39,787 nt of DNA from Oscillospiraceae bacterium (lineage in GTDB: Bacteria > Bacillota > Clostridia > Oscillospirales > Oscillospiraceae), in the NCBI GenBank assembly GCA_021203885.1, contig JAJQAH010000077.1, forward strand, positions 1-39,787. Reading direction: 5' to 3'. The position numbers and the translations under genes are program-made. Position 1 is the stretch's first letter, and every line of letters begins with the position of its first letter. This document shows positions 7,985-15,229 of this stretch, piece by piece. The notes beneath the pieces are model-generated. The model was given only the letters and a program-made list of their open reading frames with translations, was not told the origin of the DNA and did no database searches.

Positions 7985-9006
7985 ACATACTGGCCTTTGA
8001 ATCATCCTGCGACGAGACCGCCGCCGCCGTGGTCCGGGACGGTCGGGAGATCCTGTCCTCGGCCGTCGCGTCCCAGGCGGAGATGCACGCCTTATACGGG
8101 GGCGTGGTGCCCGAGATCGCTTCCCGGAGCCATATCGAGAATATCGTGCCCATGGCGGACAGCGCCTTGGCGGAGGCCGGACTCGGAAAGGAAGACGTGG
8201 ATGCCGTGGCGGTCACCTGCGGCCCGGGCCTGATCGGGGCGCTGCTGGTGGGCGTCAACTTCGCAAAATCCGCCGCGTTCGCCCTGAAGGTGCCGCTGGT
8301 GCCCGTGCATCACGTCCGCGGCCACATCGCCGCCAACTATCTGACCCATCCGGACCTGGAGCCGCCGTTTTTGTGCCTGTGCGTCTCCGGCGGGACCACC
8401 GCCATCGTGTACGTGAAGACCTATACGGAGATGGAGACGCTGGGATCCACCCGGGACGATGCCGCGGGAGAGTGCTTCGACAAGACGGCGCGGGTGCTGG
8501 GGATCGGATACCCCGGCGGGGCGCCCATGGATGCGCTGGCCCGGCAGGGCCGGGAGGACCGGTACGATTTTCCGAGAGCCAGCATCCGGGAACACCCTCT
8601 GGACATGTCCTTCTCCGGGCTGAAGACCGCGGCTTTGAACCTGATCAACCGGACATCGCAGAAAGGGGAGGAGCTGGACCTGCCCGATTTCGCGGCCAGC
8701 TTTTCCGCCGCCGTGTCCGACAGCCTGGTACCCCGGGTCATGGAGGCAGTGTCGGACACGGGATGCCGCCGGGTGGCCGCCGCCGGCGGGGTCGCGGCCA
8801 ACACCATGCTCCGGCGGGACCTGGAGAAAGCCTGTGCCGCCGGCGGCTGCCGGCTGTGGCTGCCGGAGATCGCCCTGTGCGGCGATAACGCCGCCATGAT
8901 CGGATCCCAGGGCTACTACGAGCTGCTCGCCGGACACACCGCGGGAATGGACCTGAACGCCAGTGCCTCTCTCCCAATAGAGGATCCCTGGCATCCGGAG
9001 TCGTGA
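7981..9006 (+). CDS. tsaD: tRNA N6-threonylcarbamoyladenosine transferase TsaD
   Basis: 341 residues from TTG 7981, overlapping the rimI stop by 4 nt (TTGA). TsaD transfers the threonylcarbamoyl group to A37 of ANN-decoding tRNAs, working with TsaB, TsaC and TsaE. The ASKHA-fold signature is clear: NILAFESSCDETAAAVV at the start, the metal-binding HHVRGHIAANY region around residue 107, CVSGGTTAIVY, DDAAGECFDKTARVLG, and AAGGVAANTMLR. The gene is full length. The tsaB and tsaE genes, often upstream of rimI, are not present; polA takes that position. Confidence 0.96.
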   Translation: MNILAFESSCDETAAAVVRDGREILSSAVASQAEMHALYGGVVPEIASRSHIENIVPMADSALAEAGLGKEDVDAVAVTCGPGLIGALLVGVNFAKSAAFALKVPLVPVHHVRGHIAANYLTHPDLEPPFLCLCVSGGTTAIVYVKTYTEMETLGSTRDDAAGECFDKTARVLGIGYPGGAPMDALARQGREDRYDFPRASIREHPLDMSFSGLKTAALNLINRTSQKGEELDLPDFAASFSAAVSDSLVPRVMEAVSDTGCRRVAAAGGVAANTMLRRDLEKACAAGGCRLWLPEIALCGDNAAMIGSQGYYELLAGHTAGMDLNASASLPIEDPWHPES

Positions 9007-9424
9007 TCCAGCCCCCTTTTTTGGGAGGGAAAACCGGCCCGTTATGTAAACAAAAATACCATTCACATCCTAAAGCAAAATTGCGATTGCGGGTTGTGGA
9101 AAGTTTTGTGGAAAAGTCAAAAATGCTCTTATTTTTCAGTACATTGAGGCCGGTGTAAAAGGCTGTTGAAAGTGTGTAAAACTCTCTGTAATTTCATTTT
9201 TTAGCAATCAATTATGTGAAACGAAAACGAAGAAAAAACGGCTGCTTTTTCTGCCTGAATCCGCGAAGATTCAGGCTTTTTATTTTTTGGGGGAAAAGGG
9301 CGGTACGGCCGGGATATTACTATGAGTAATCAAAACCGCGTATTCCACTGAGGGACAAGGGACACTTCTGTATTTCCGGGGAGGACACCGGCAGGAAAAA
9401 TTTTCGATTTTGGAAAAATTTCTG
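9007..9424. other. AT-rich intergenic region after tsaD
   Basis: About 420 bp, much more AT-rich than the surrounding genes, with no convincing protein-coding frame. It holds two copies of TGTGGAAA about 13 bp apart near 9096-9115 and an intrinsic terminator at 9253. The distance of almost 250 bp from the tsaD stop to that terminator suggests either a long 3' untranslated region or a small RNA gene ending there. No strong promoter for such an RNA is visible. Confidence 0.4.
9253..9287 (+). terminator. Intrinsic terminator in the tsaD-marR intergenic region
   Basis: GCCTGAATC (9253-9261) and GATTCAGGC (9268-9276) form a perfect 9-bp stem with loop CGCGAA, followed by TTTTTATTTTTT. It ends the polA-rimI-tsaD transcript or a small RNA. 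Confidence 0.85.
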
Positions 9425-9452
9425 TTGACAATTAAAATTTTCGGTGTATAAT
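9425..9452 (+). promoter_or_regulatory. Promoter of the marR-MATE operon
   Basis: A perfect TTGACA (9425-9430), a 16-bp spacer and a perfect TATAAT (9447-9452). A palindrome lies just downstream, over the expected transcription start. Confidence 0.8.
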
Positions 9453-9455
9453 TTA

Positions 9456-9477
9456 TTTAGTTGGGTATGCAACTAAA
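9456..9477. promoter_or_regulatory. Palindromic MarR-type operator
   Basis: TTTAGTTG and CAACTAAA are perfect 8-bp inverted half-sites around GGTATG. The TAGTTG/CAACTA arms are like those of known MarR-family operators. Its place immediately after the -10 box and ahead of a marR gene suggests autorepression by steric block. Confidence 0.7.
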
Positions 9478-9512
9478 CGTCCGCCGGAGCGGACGGGGAA
9501 AGGAGAGCCGCT

Positions 9513-9971
9513 GTGAATCAGAATCTCGGACGTGTCATTATGCCGATCTCCCGGGCCATTACGCAGGAGATCGCCGCCGTATTAAAGCCGTTTAATCTGA
9601 CCCCCGGGGAGCGCCCCTTCTATCTGAGCCTCGCGGAGCGGGACGGGATCACGCAGGAGATGCTGACCGCCGAGATCCGGGTCGATAAATCGACGACCGC
9701 CAGGATGCTCCAGTCTCTCGAGAGAAAGGGATTCGTGGAGCGCCGCTGCAACCCGGAGGATAAGCGCAGCAAGCTGATCTATATGACGAAAAAGGGCCGG
9801 GACATATACGATGACGTGCTTTCCGCCCTGACGGCTTATAACCGGCAGTTCGAGCACCTTCTGGGCCGGGAGGAGTATGAATCGGTCTTCTTTACCCTGC
9901 TGAAAGTGGACGAATATCTGGAGGACCGGCGCAAAAAAGGCCGGGACCCGGGGAGAGATCCGGCGGACTGA
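9513..9971 (+). CDS. MarR family transcriptional regulator
   Basis: 152 residues from GTG 9513, 7 nt after AAAGGAGAG. The winged-helix DNA-binding domain is clear: GITQEMLTAEIRVDKSTTARMLQSLERKGFVERR followed by the wing NPEDKRSKLIYMTKKG. MarR proteins are dimeric repressors that release DNA on binding small phenolic or lipophilic ligands, or on cysteine oxidation. This gene is preceded by a perfect palindrome over its promoter and is followed 44 bp later by a MATE pump, so the simple reading is a self-controlled repressor of the pump. The inducer is unknown. Confidence 0.9.
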   Translation: MNQNLGRVIMPISRAITQEIAAVLKPFNLTPGERPFYLSLAERDGITQEMLTAEIRVDKSTTARMLQSLERKGFVERRCNPEDKRSKLIYMTKKGRDIYDDVLSALTAYNRQFEHLLGREEYESVFFTLLKVDEYLEDRRKKGRDPGRDPAD

Positions 9972-10015
9972 AGGAGCAGAACCTATCAACATTATTGGTT
10001 TTTTGAGAGAGGAAG

Positions 10016-11425
10016 TTGACTTTTTTGGAAAAAACGGAAAAGAAACAGCATTTTCGAGATATGACCCAGGGCCCGGAATGGAAATGCATCCTGATGTTCG
10101 CCCTGCCGATCATGCTGTCTCAGTTCCTGCAGCAGCTGTATTCCACCGTGGACGGGATCGTCGTCGGCAACTACGGCTCCGCCGGAGGCCTGGCGGCGAT
10201 CGGAAACTGCGCGATCATCGGGAACGTGTTTATCTCGATAGCCGTCGGCATGGGCAACGGCAGCGGGATCCTGGTCTCGCAGCTGTTCGGAGCGAAAAAA
10301 CATGAGGATATGCGCAGGGCGGCCTCCACGGCGATCTTCATCCTGACCGTACTGGGTGTGTTCTGTGCCCTGCTGGTCTTCGCCGGGGCGGAGCTGATCG
10401 TACGCGGGATCATGGGCGTCGACGACAGTGCCGTGGCGGACTGCGCCATCGATTATCTGCGCATCTACGCGGTCGGTCTGATCTTTACATTTATCTATAA
10501 TATCGTGGCCGCGATCCTGCGGTCCGTCGGGGACAGCCGGGCCGTGCTGTATTTCCTGCTTGTCTCCGCCCTTCTGAACATCGCCCTGGATCTGGTGTTC
10601 GTCGCGGCACTGAAAATGGATGTGGTGGGCGCCGCGTGGGCGACGGTCATTTCCCAGTTCGCCTGCGCGCTGGTCAGTATCTGGTACATGTATCACAATT
10701 ATGAGTTTTTCCGGTTCAAACTGAGGGAGATCCGGCCCAGATCGGCCGAAGTGCGTCTGTGCCTGAGAATGGCGCTTCCCAGCACCCTGCAGCAGCTGGT
10801 GGTCTCCTGCGGCTATCTGCTGCTCCAGCGGCTGATCAACTCCTTCGGGACGATCACCATGAGCGCCTGGACCGTCGGACACCGATACGACCAGTACTGC
10901 GCCATCCCTGTCCTGGGCACCATGCAGGCGTGTGCCAGCTTTGCCGGCCAGAACTCGGGCGCCAACCGGTACGACCGGGTCAGGCGGGGCCTGTTCTCGG
11001 GGGTTTTGATGAGTCTGGCCATGGTGATCGTGCTGGGCACGATCCTGTATCTGTTCGCGGAGCCCCTGTCCGCCCTGTTCGGGCTGTCCGGCGAGGCGCT
11101 GAGCGAGGCGGTGGAGTGCCTGCACTTCCTGCCCTTCGCCTATCTGATCTTCGCCGTGTATATCCCCTTCAACGGCACCTACCAGGGGTGCGGGAAACCG
11201 GGGATCTCGGCCATCTCGTCCCTGCTGGCGCTGTTCCTTCGGGTCAGCGCGTCCTACACGCTCGTATATCTGTTCGCCGCCTCCTACGCAGTGGTCTGGC
11301 AGACGTACGTGCTGGGCTGGGGGGCCTCCCTGATCTTCGTGCTGATCTACTATTTCAGAGGAAACTGGAGGTCCGGCCGGATCGTCAAGGACGAGCCCGC
11401 GCCCGAGCAGGACAGCGGAGGGTAG
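10016..11425 (+). CDS. MATE family efflux transporter, MarR-linked
   Basis: 469 residues with about 12 membrane segments. The opening MTQGPEWKCILMFALPIMLS and the following QQLYSTVDGIVVGNYGSAGG are hallmarks of the MATE family common in Firmicutes; the second half has SFAGQNSGANRYDRVRRG. I keep TTG 10016 as start because it has a GAGAGAGGAAG ribosome site; ATG 10061, 15 codons later, matches the commonest family start but has no such site. It follows the marR gene with no terminator between, so it is probably de-repressed with that regulator. Substrate unknown. It is clearly a different paralogue from the one at 3392. Confidence 0.92.
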   Translation: MTFLEKTEKKQHFRDMTQGPEWKCILMFALPIMLSQFLQQLYSTVDGIVVGNYGSAGGLAAIGNCAIIGNVFISIAVGMGNGSGILVSQLFGAKKHEDMRRAASTAIFILTVLGVFCALLVFAGAELIVRGIMGVDDSAVADCAIDYLRIYAVGLIFTFIYNIVAAILRSVGDSRAVLYFLLVSALLNIALDLVFVAALKMDVVGAAWATVISQFACALVSIWYMYHNYEFFRFKLREIRPRSAEVRLCLRMALPSTLQQLVVSCGYLLLQRLINSFGTITMSAWTVGHRYDQYCAIPVLGTMQACASFAGQNSGANRYDRVRRGLFSGVLMSLAMVIVLGTILYLFAEPLSALFGLSGEALSEAVECLHFLPFAYLIFAVYIPFNGTYQGCGKPGISAISSLLALFLRVSASYTLVYLFAASYAVVWQTYVLGWGASLIFVLIYYFRGNWRSGRIVKDEPAPEQDSGG

Positions 11426-11440
11426 GTACAGAAGAAGAGA

Positions 11441-11471
11441 AAAAAAGATCCGCCTGAAGGCGGATCTTTTT
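11441..11471. terminator. Bidirectional terminator between the MATE gene and gtrA
   Basis: AAAAAAGATCCGCC pairs with GGCGGATCTTTTT around a TGAA loop. It has A and T runs on both sides, so it can serve both convergent genes. Confidence 0.85.
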
Positions 11472-11920
11472 CATTCCCCGGAATTTTCTGTCTGTTCCCG
11501 CGCGCGCCGCTTTTTTCGAAACACGAACAGCTTGCTGATAATATAGTTCAGCACGATCACGATGACCTGCGCGGCGATCTTGACCAGCATGCTGTTGTAG
11601 CCCATGCGGGTGATGAAAATATACAAAATCAGCTCTTCCACGATCAGGGTGAAGACGCGCCCCCCGAAAAACCTGAGGATCTCGAGGATCACGTTTCTGG
11701 CGCCGTAGGCCCGGGACTGAAAGACCCAGATCCTGTTCGTGATATAGGCAAACGTCACGGCGAAGATCCAGGAGATCACGTTGGCGATCAGCTCGTTTAA
11801 CTGAAAGCCCACATTGAACAGAGCGTAGGTCAGGACGCTGACAAGGAAAGTCAGCACGCCGAAGACCAGATACATGATGATCTCTCTGTATTTTTCAAAG
11901 AGCTGTTTGATCCGTTGCAT
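11471..11920 (-). CDS. GtrA family membrane protein
   Basis: 149 residues with four hydrophobic segments and a basic C-terminal tail (VFRKKRRAREQ). The pattern YLVFGVLTFLVSVLTYALF, then ISWIFAVTFAYITNRIWVF, then a second pair ending NYIISKLFVFRKK is that of the GtrA/DPMS family. Members are thought to help move polyprenyl-linked sugars across the membrane for cell-envelope glycosylation. No glycosyltransferase gene is next to it here, which is unusual for a pathway role and leaves the substrate open. It starts at ATG 11920 after a weak AGGTG site. A hairpin separates it from copA upstream. Confidence 0.88.
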   Translation of the reverse strand: MQRIKQLFEKYREIIMYLVFGVLTFLVSVLTYALFNVGFQLNELIANVISWIFAVTFAYITNRIWVFQSRAYGARNVILEILRFFGGRVFTLIVEELILYIFITRMGYNSMLVKIAAQVIVIVLNYIISKLFVFRKKRRAREQTENSGE

Positions 11921-12010
11921 TTTCGCACCTGAAATTCAAAAAATTCAGAGGCCCGACAGGGACCCGCCGGGCGCTGATCAGAAAGGGACGGGCTCAGCCG
12001 TCCGGCAAAA

Positions 12011-12054
12011 GGGAAACACGGGAGCCCGGGCAGCCGTGCCCGCAGGCCCCCGTG
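12011..12054 (-). terminator. Probable terminator after copA
   Basis: On the minus strand CACGGG ... CCCGTG encloses GCGGGC/GCCCG around ACGGCT and is followed by TTTCCCTTTT. The stem is strong but the T-run is broken, so some readthrough into gtrA is possible. Confidence 0.55.
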
Positions 12055-12070
12055 CAGGGACGCCGCGGGG

Positions 12071-12277
12071 TCAGGCCGGTTCGATCGAGACGACCGTGTA
12101 GCCGATGCCGTGGATGGCGTCCCGGATCGCGTCGTCGGATACATCGCCGGAGACGACGGCGGTGTTGCTGTTCAGGTCCACGGTGGCCGTGGCACCGGGC
12201 AGCTCGTTCAGCGCGTCGGAGACGTGCTGCGCGCAGCGATCGCACATCATGCCCTCGATTACGACTTTCTTGTCCAT
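12071..12277 (-). CDS. Possible free CopZ-like copper chaperone from an internal start within copA
   Basis: Inside the copA frame, ATG 12277 is preceded by AAAGGAGG (12285-12292) at a 7-nt spacing, an almost ideal ribosome site. Starting there gives a 68-residue protein, MDKKVVIEGMMCDRCAQHV ... YTVVSIEPA, which has the exact size and betaalphabetabetaalphabeta layout of stand-alone CopZ, including the GMxCxxC copper site. The linker before it (ESPEKGGAL) would then be partly the translation of a ribosome site. CopZ carries Cu+ to CopA and to the CsoR-type sensor. Whether both the fused and the free form are made is inference. An ancestral copA-copZ pair fused by loss of the copA stop codon is the simplest history. 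Confidence 0.6.
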   Translation of the reverse strand: MDKKVVIEGMMCDRCAQHVSDALNELPGATATVDLNSNTAVVSGDVSDDAIRDAIHGIGYTVVSIEPA

Positions 12278-14623
12278 CAGCGCTCCTCCTTTCTCCGGGC
12301 TCTCTTTCTGCCCGGAAACTTCCGTATTTTCCGCTTCGGGTTTTTCCCCTTTGAAAAGCCGCAGCCGCAGCGCGTTGGAAACCACGCAGATGGAGGACAG
12401 GCACATGGCCGCCGCCGCGAACATGGGGCTCAGCTGCCAGCCCAGCAGCGGATAGAAGACGCCCGCCGCCAGGGGGATACAGAGAATGTTATAGAAAAAG
12501 GCCCAGAACAGGTTCTGGCGGATGATCCGCATCACGGCTCTGGACAGCCGCACGGCTGTCACCGCGTCGTTCAGATCGCCTTTCATCAGGATCACGTCTG
12601 CCGACTCAATGGCGATATCCGAGCCGGCTGCGACGGCTATGCCCACATCGGCCCGCACCAGAGCGGGCGAGTCGTTGATGCCGTCGCCGATCATGGCCAC
12701 TTTGTGGCCCTCCTGCTGTGCCTGCCGAACCTGGGATTCCTTGTCGGCGGGCAGCACCTCGGCCGCCACCTGGGAAATGCCCACCTGGCGGGCGATGTAC
12801 CCGGCCGTGCGCCGGTTGTCTCCGGTCAGCATGATCACGTTCAGACCCAGTTCCCGCAGCCGCCGGACGGCCCGGATGCTGCCGGGCTTGACCGTGTCCG
12901 CCACCGCAATGATGCCGAGGGGCACGCCGTCCGCGGCGAAGTACAGCGGGGTCTTGCCCTGATCCGCCAGAGCCCGGCCCCGTTCGGCCAGATCCGACAG
13001 ATCCGCGCCCGCATCCTCCAGCATGGTCCTGCTGCCGCCCAGAAGGGACTTCCCGTCCAGGACGCCGGACACGCCCAGACCGTGGAGAGCCTGAAACTGT
13101 CCGGCTCTCGTGTATCGGATGTCCTGCTGGCCGGCGTACTCCGTGACGGCCCGGCCGAGAGGATGCTCGGACAGGGACTCCAGTGAGGCGGCCGCCGCCA
13201 GAAGATCCCGCTCGTTTGTGCCGGCGCACGGGATCACGTCGGTGACCCGGGGTTTTCCCTCGGTGACGGTGCCCGTCTTGTCCAGCACCACGGTATCGAC
13301 ACTCTGGAGAGTCTCCAGCGCCTCGGCGGATTTAAACAGCACGCCGTACTCCGCACCCCGGCCCGTTCCGGCCATGATGGCCACCGGCGTGGCCAGGCCC
13401 AGTGCGCAGGGGCAGGAGATCACCAGCACGGCGACGCCGGAAGTCAGGGCCATTTCCGCGCTGTGGCCGGTCAGCAGCCACACGGCCGCCGTAACGACGG
13501 CGATACCGATGACGATGGGCACGAACACGCCCGCGACCCGGTCCGCCAGTTTGGCGATGGGCGCCTTGGACGCGGCGGCTTCCTCCACCAGGGTGATCAT
13601 CTGATCCAGGGTGGTGTCCCCGCTGACGCGGGTGGCCCGCATGGTGAAAGAGCCCGACTTGTTGACAGAGGCCGACAGGACCTGGTCTCCGGGTCCCTTT
13701 TCCGCAGGCAGGGACTCGCCGGTCAGGGCGGATTCATCCACCGCCGAACTTCCTTCCGTGACCACCCCGTCCACGGGCACGGCCTGGCCGGGGCGCACCA
13801 GCAGGAGATCCCCGACGGCGACCTGTTCCACGGGGACGGTGACCGGACGGTCGTCCCGCAGCACGGTGGCCGTTTTCGGTGTCAGGTCGATGAGACGGGC
13901 AATGGCCTCGCCGGTCTTGCCCTTGGACCGGGTCTCCAGGTATTTGCCCAGTGTGATCAGGGTCAGGATCATGCCGGCCGATTCGAAGTACAGATCGTTG
14001 GACCATCGGGTGACGCGCTCCGCGGCGTCCGCGGCGCCGGCTGCCATCTGCCCCAGTCCGGAGGAGATCTGGAACAGGGCGACGATGCCGTAGATCACGG
14101 CGGCGGCGGAACCCATGGCGATCAGCGTGTCCATGTTGGGCCCGCCTTTGAACAGGGCCCGGAACCCCGTGCGGTAATATTTCTGATTGATGACCATGAT
14201 GGGCACGGTCAGCAGGAACTGGATCAGAGCCACGGAAAGGACGTTCTGCTCCTCGTGAAACCAGTGGGGGAGCGGCCAGCCCATCATGTGGCCCATGGCC
14301 AGATAAAAGAGGGGAACGAGAAAGCACAGGGAGGAGATAAAGCGCGCCCGCATGTTCCGGAGCTCGGCGTCCGCGGACACATAGGCCGGCACGTCTTTCG
14401 TTTTCGCTCCGGTGTCCGGCAGGGACGCGCCGTACCCCGCACTTTCCACGGCGCTGATGATCTCCCCGGCCGTCACTTCATTCTCGTTGTACTCCACCTG
14501 CATGGACCCGCCCAGCAGGTCCACCGTCACATTCGTGACGCCGGGCAGCTTGCTGACCGCTTTCTCCACATGGGAGGAACAGGCGGAACAGGACATGCCC
14601 GTGACGATAAATTTCTGTTTCAT
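12071..14623 (-). CDS. copA: Copper-exporting P1B-type ATPase CopA with C-terminal CopZ-like domain
   Basis: 850 residues from ATG 14623; the track's earlier start at 14653 adds ten residues unlike the family. CopA pumps Cu+ out of the cytoplasm. Order: an N-terminal HMA domain with GMSCSAC (residues 1-70), membrane helices, the actuator loop with LTGES, the membrane ion site CPC in VISCPCALGLATP (about 400), the phosphorylation site DKTGT (about 450), SEHPLG, GDN and the hinge GDGINDSPAL (about 645). After the last helices there is a charged linker and a second HMA domain with GMMCDRC, residues 783-850. A C-terminal HMA is unusual and has its own ribosome site (separate entry). csoR lies 37 bp upstream in the same transcript, so expression should rise with copper. 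Confidence 0.95.
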   Translation of the reverse strand: MKQKFIVTGMSCSACSSHVEKAVSKLPGVTNVTVDLLGGSMQVEYNENEVTAGEIISAVESAGYGASLPDTGAKTKDVPAYVSADAELRNMRARFISSLCFLVPLFYLAMGHMMGWPLPHWFHEEQNVLSVALIQFLLTVPIMVINQKYYRTGFRALFKGGPNMDTLIAMGSAAAVIYGIVALFQISSGLGQMAAGAADAAERVTRWSNDLYFESAGMILTLITLGKYLETRSKGKTGEAIARLIDLTPKTATVLRDDRPVTVPVEQVAVGDLLLVRPGQAVPVDGVVTEGSSAVDESALTGESLPAEKGPGDQVLSASVNKSGSFTMRATRVSGDTTLDQMITLVEEAAASKAPIAKLADRVAGVFVPIVIGIAVVTAAVWLLTGHSAEMALTSGVAVLVISCPCALGLATPVAIMAGTGRGAEYGVLFKSAEALETLQSVDTVVLDKTGTVTEGKPRVTDVIPCAGTNERDLLAAAASLESLSEHPLGRAVTEYAGQQDIRYTRAGQFQALHGLGVSGVLDGKSLLGGSRTMLEDAGADLSDLAERGRALADQGKTPLYFAADGVPLGIIAVADTVKPGSIRAVRRLRELGLNVIMLTGDNRRTAGYIARQVGISQVAAEVLPADKESQVRQAQQEGHKVAMIGDGINDSPALVRADVGIAVAAGSDIAIESADVILMKGDLNDAVTAVRLSRAVMRIIRQNLFWAFFYNILCIPLAAGVFYPLLGWQLSPMFAAAAMCLSSICVVSNALRLRLFKGEKPEAENTEVSGQKESPEKGGALMDKKVVIEGMMCDRCAQHVSDALNELPGATATVDLNSNTAVVSGDVSDDAIRDAIHGIGYTVVSIEPA

Positions 14624-14660
14624 AATTCCAGCAGCCCGCGGGCTTCTCCGCACCCCGCTT

Positions 14661-14921
14661 TCAGAGCAGTTTGCTGAGCAGTCCGGTCAGCTCGTCGATC
14701 TTTTCCGCCCGCTCCTCCGGCGTCTGCGCCTCGTTGACGCAGTGCTTCAGATGAGCGGTCAGGACCTCCCGGTTGGTCCGGTTTAAAACGGCGGTCGTGG
14801 CCAGAAGCTGCTGGGATATATCGATGCAGTACCGGTCCTCCTCGACCATCCGGATGATGCCGTCCACCTGTCCGCGGGCCGTCTTCAGCAGCCGCAGGAC
14901 GGTCTCACTGTCGGCCATCAT
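14661..14921 (-). CDS. csoR: CsoR-type copper-sensing transcriptional repressor
   Basis: 86 residues, all-helical DUF156 family. The Cu+ ligand set of CsoR is present: a Cys in RYCIDISQQ and the His and Cys of TAHLKHCV, matching the C-H-C triad and separating it from RcnR (nickel/cobalt) and FrmR (formaldehyde) relatives. Apo-CsoR binds GC-rich palindromes and releases DNA when Cu+ binds. Such a palindrome lies directly upstream, and copA is the next gene, so an autoregulated csoR-copA copper export operon is strongly supported. ATG 14921 (or 14918) follows a GGAGGG site. Confidence 0.93.
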   Translation of the reverse strand: MMADSETVLRLLKTARGQVDGIIRMVEEDRYCIDISQQLLATTAVLNRTNREVLTAHLKHCVNEAQTPEERAEKIDELTGLLSKLL

Positions 14922-14940
14922 ATTCCATCCCTCCAGACAC

Positions 14941-14960
14941 TCCCCCCCCGGGGGGGTATT
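14941..14960. promoter_or_regulatory. CsoR operator
   Basis: A run of eight C then seven G, flanked by TATTAT, gives ATACCCCCCC-GGGGGGGGA on the minus strand. This is the G/C-tract palindrome bound by CsoR-family repressors. It lies just downstream of the -10 box at about the transcription start, so bound CsoR would block initiation or early elongation. Confidence 0.8.
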
Positions 14961-14968
14961 ATGCTCAT

Positions 14969-14997
14969 ATTTTACAGTACGAAGAGTGTCTTGTCAA
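14969..14997 (-). promoter_or_regulatory. Promoter of the csoR-copA operon
   Basis: On the minus strand, TTGACA (14992-14997), a 17-bp spacer and TAAAAT (14969-14974). The CsoR palindrome follows about 9 bp downstream. Confidence 0.75.
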
Positions 14998-15000
14998 GAG

Positions 15001-15155
15001 CGGCGGGTCCGAATGCGGGGACAGCCGGAATCTACATGACAGTATAATCGATATCGGGACGGATGTCCATACCAAAAACCGCACCATGCACGGCGGGTCC
15101 GGATTTCCTGTATTTTCCTGTTTTTCTTGCAAGTGCAGCCGGAAACCAGTATAAT
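15001..15155 (+). repeat. Degenerate tandem duplication of a promoter-like segment upstream of thiI
   Basis: Three blocks recur in the same order: CGGCGGGTCCG (15001-15011 and 15091-15101), CAGCCGGAA (about 15022-15030 and 15136-15144) and AGTATAAT (15041-15048 and 15148-15155). The second copy has a good -35 box, the first does not. This looks like an old duplication in which one promoter decayed. Confidence 0.4.
15127..15155 (+). promoter_or_regulatory. Promoter of thiI-cinA
   Basis: TTGCAA (15127-15132), 17-bp spacer, perfect TATAAT (15150-15155). Confidence 0.7.
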
Positions 15156-15170
15156 ATTCAGAGAAAGGAT

Positions 15171-15189
15171 GCCCCGCATTTTGCGGGGC
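15171..15189 (+). other. Hairpin at the 5' end of the thiI transcript
   Basis: GCCCCGCA and TGCGGGGC form a perfect 8-bp stem with a TTT loop, about 9 nt after the predicted start of transcription, followed by only TTTGTG. It could protect the 5' end or act as a weak attenuator. Confidence 0.45.
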
Positions 15190-15229
15190 TTTGTGCGGAA
15201 CGGAAAGACCGGACGGGGAGAGAACGGCA

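Noticed and set aside
9096-9116. Two DnaA-box-like TGTGGAAA copies as a possible replication origin
   Set aside because: They deviate from TTATCCACA, are only two in number, and no dnaA, dnaN or other origin-linked gene is nearby.
12071-14653. Programmed frameshift in copA as in E. coli CopA(Z)
   Set aside because: No slippery heptamer or early out-of-frame stop was noticed at the N-terminal HMA domain. The internal start at the C-terminal HMA domain explains a possible chaperone better.
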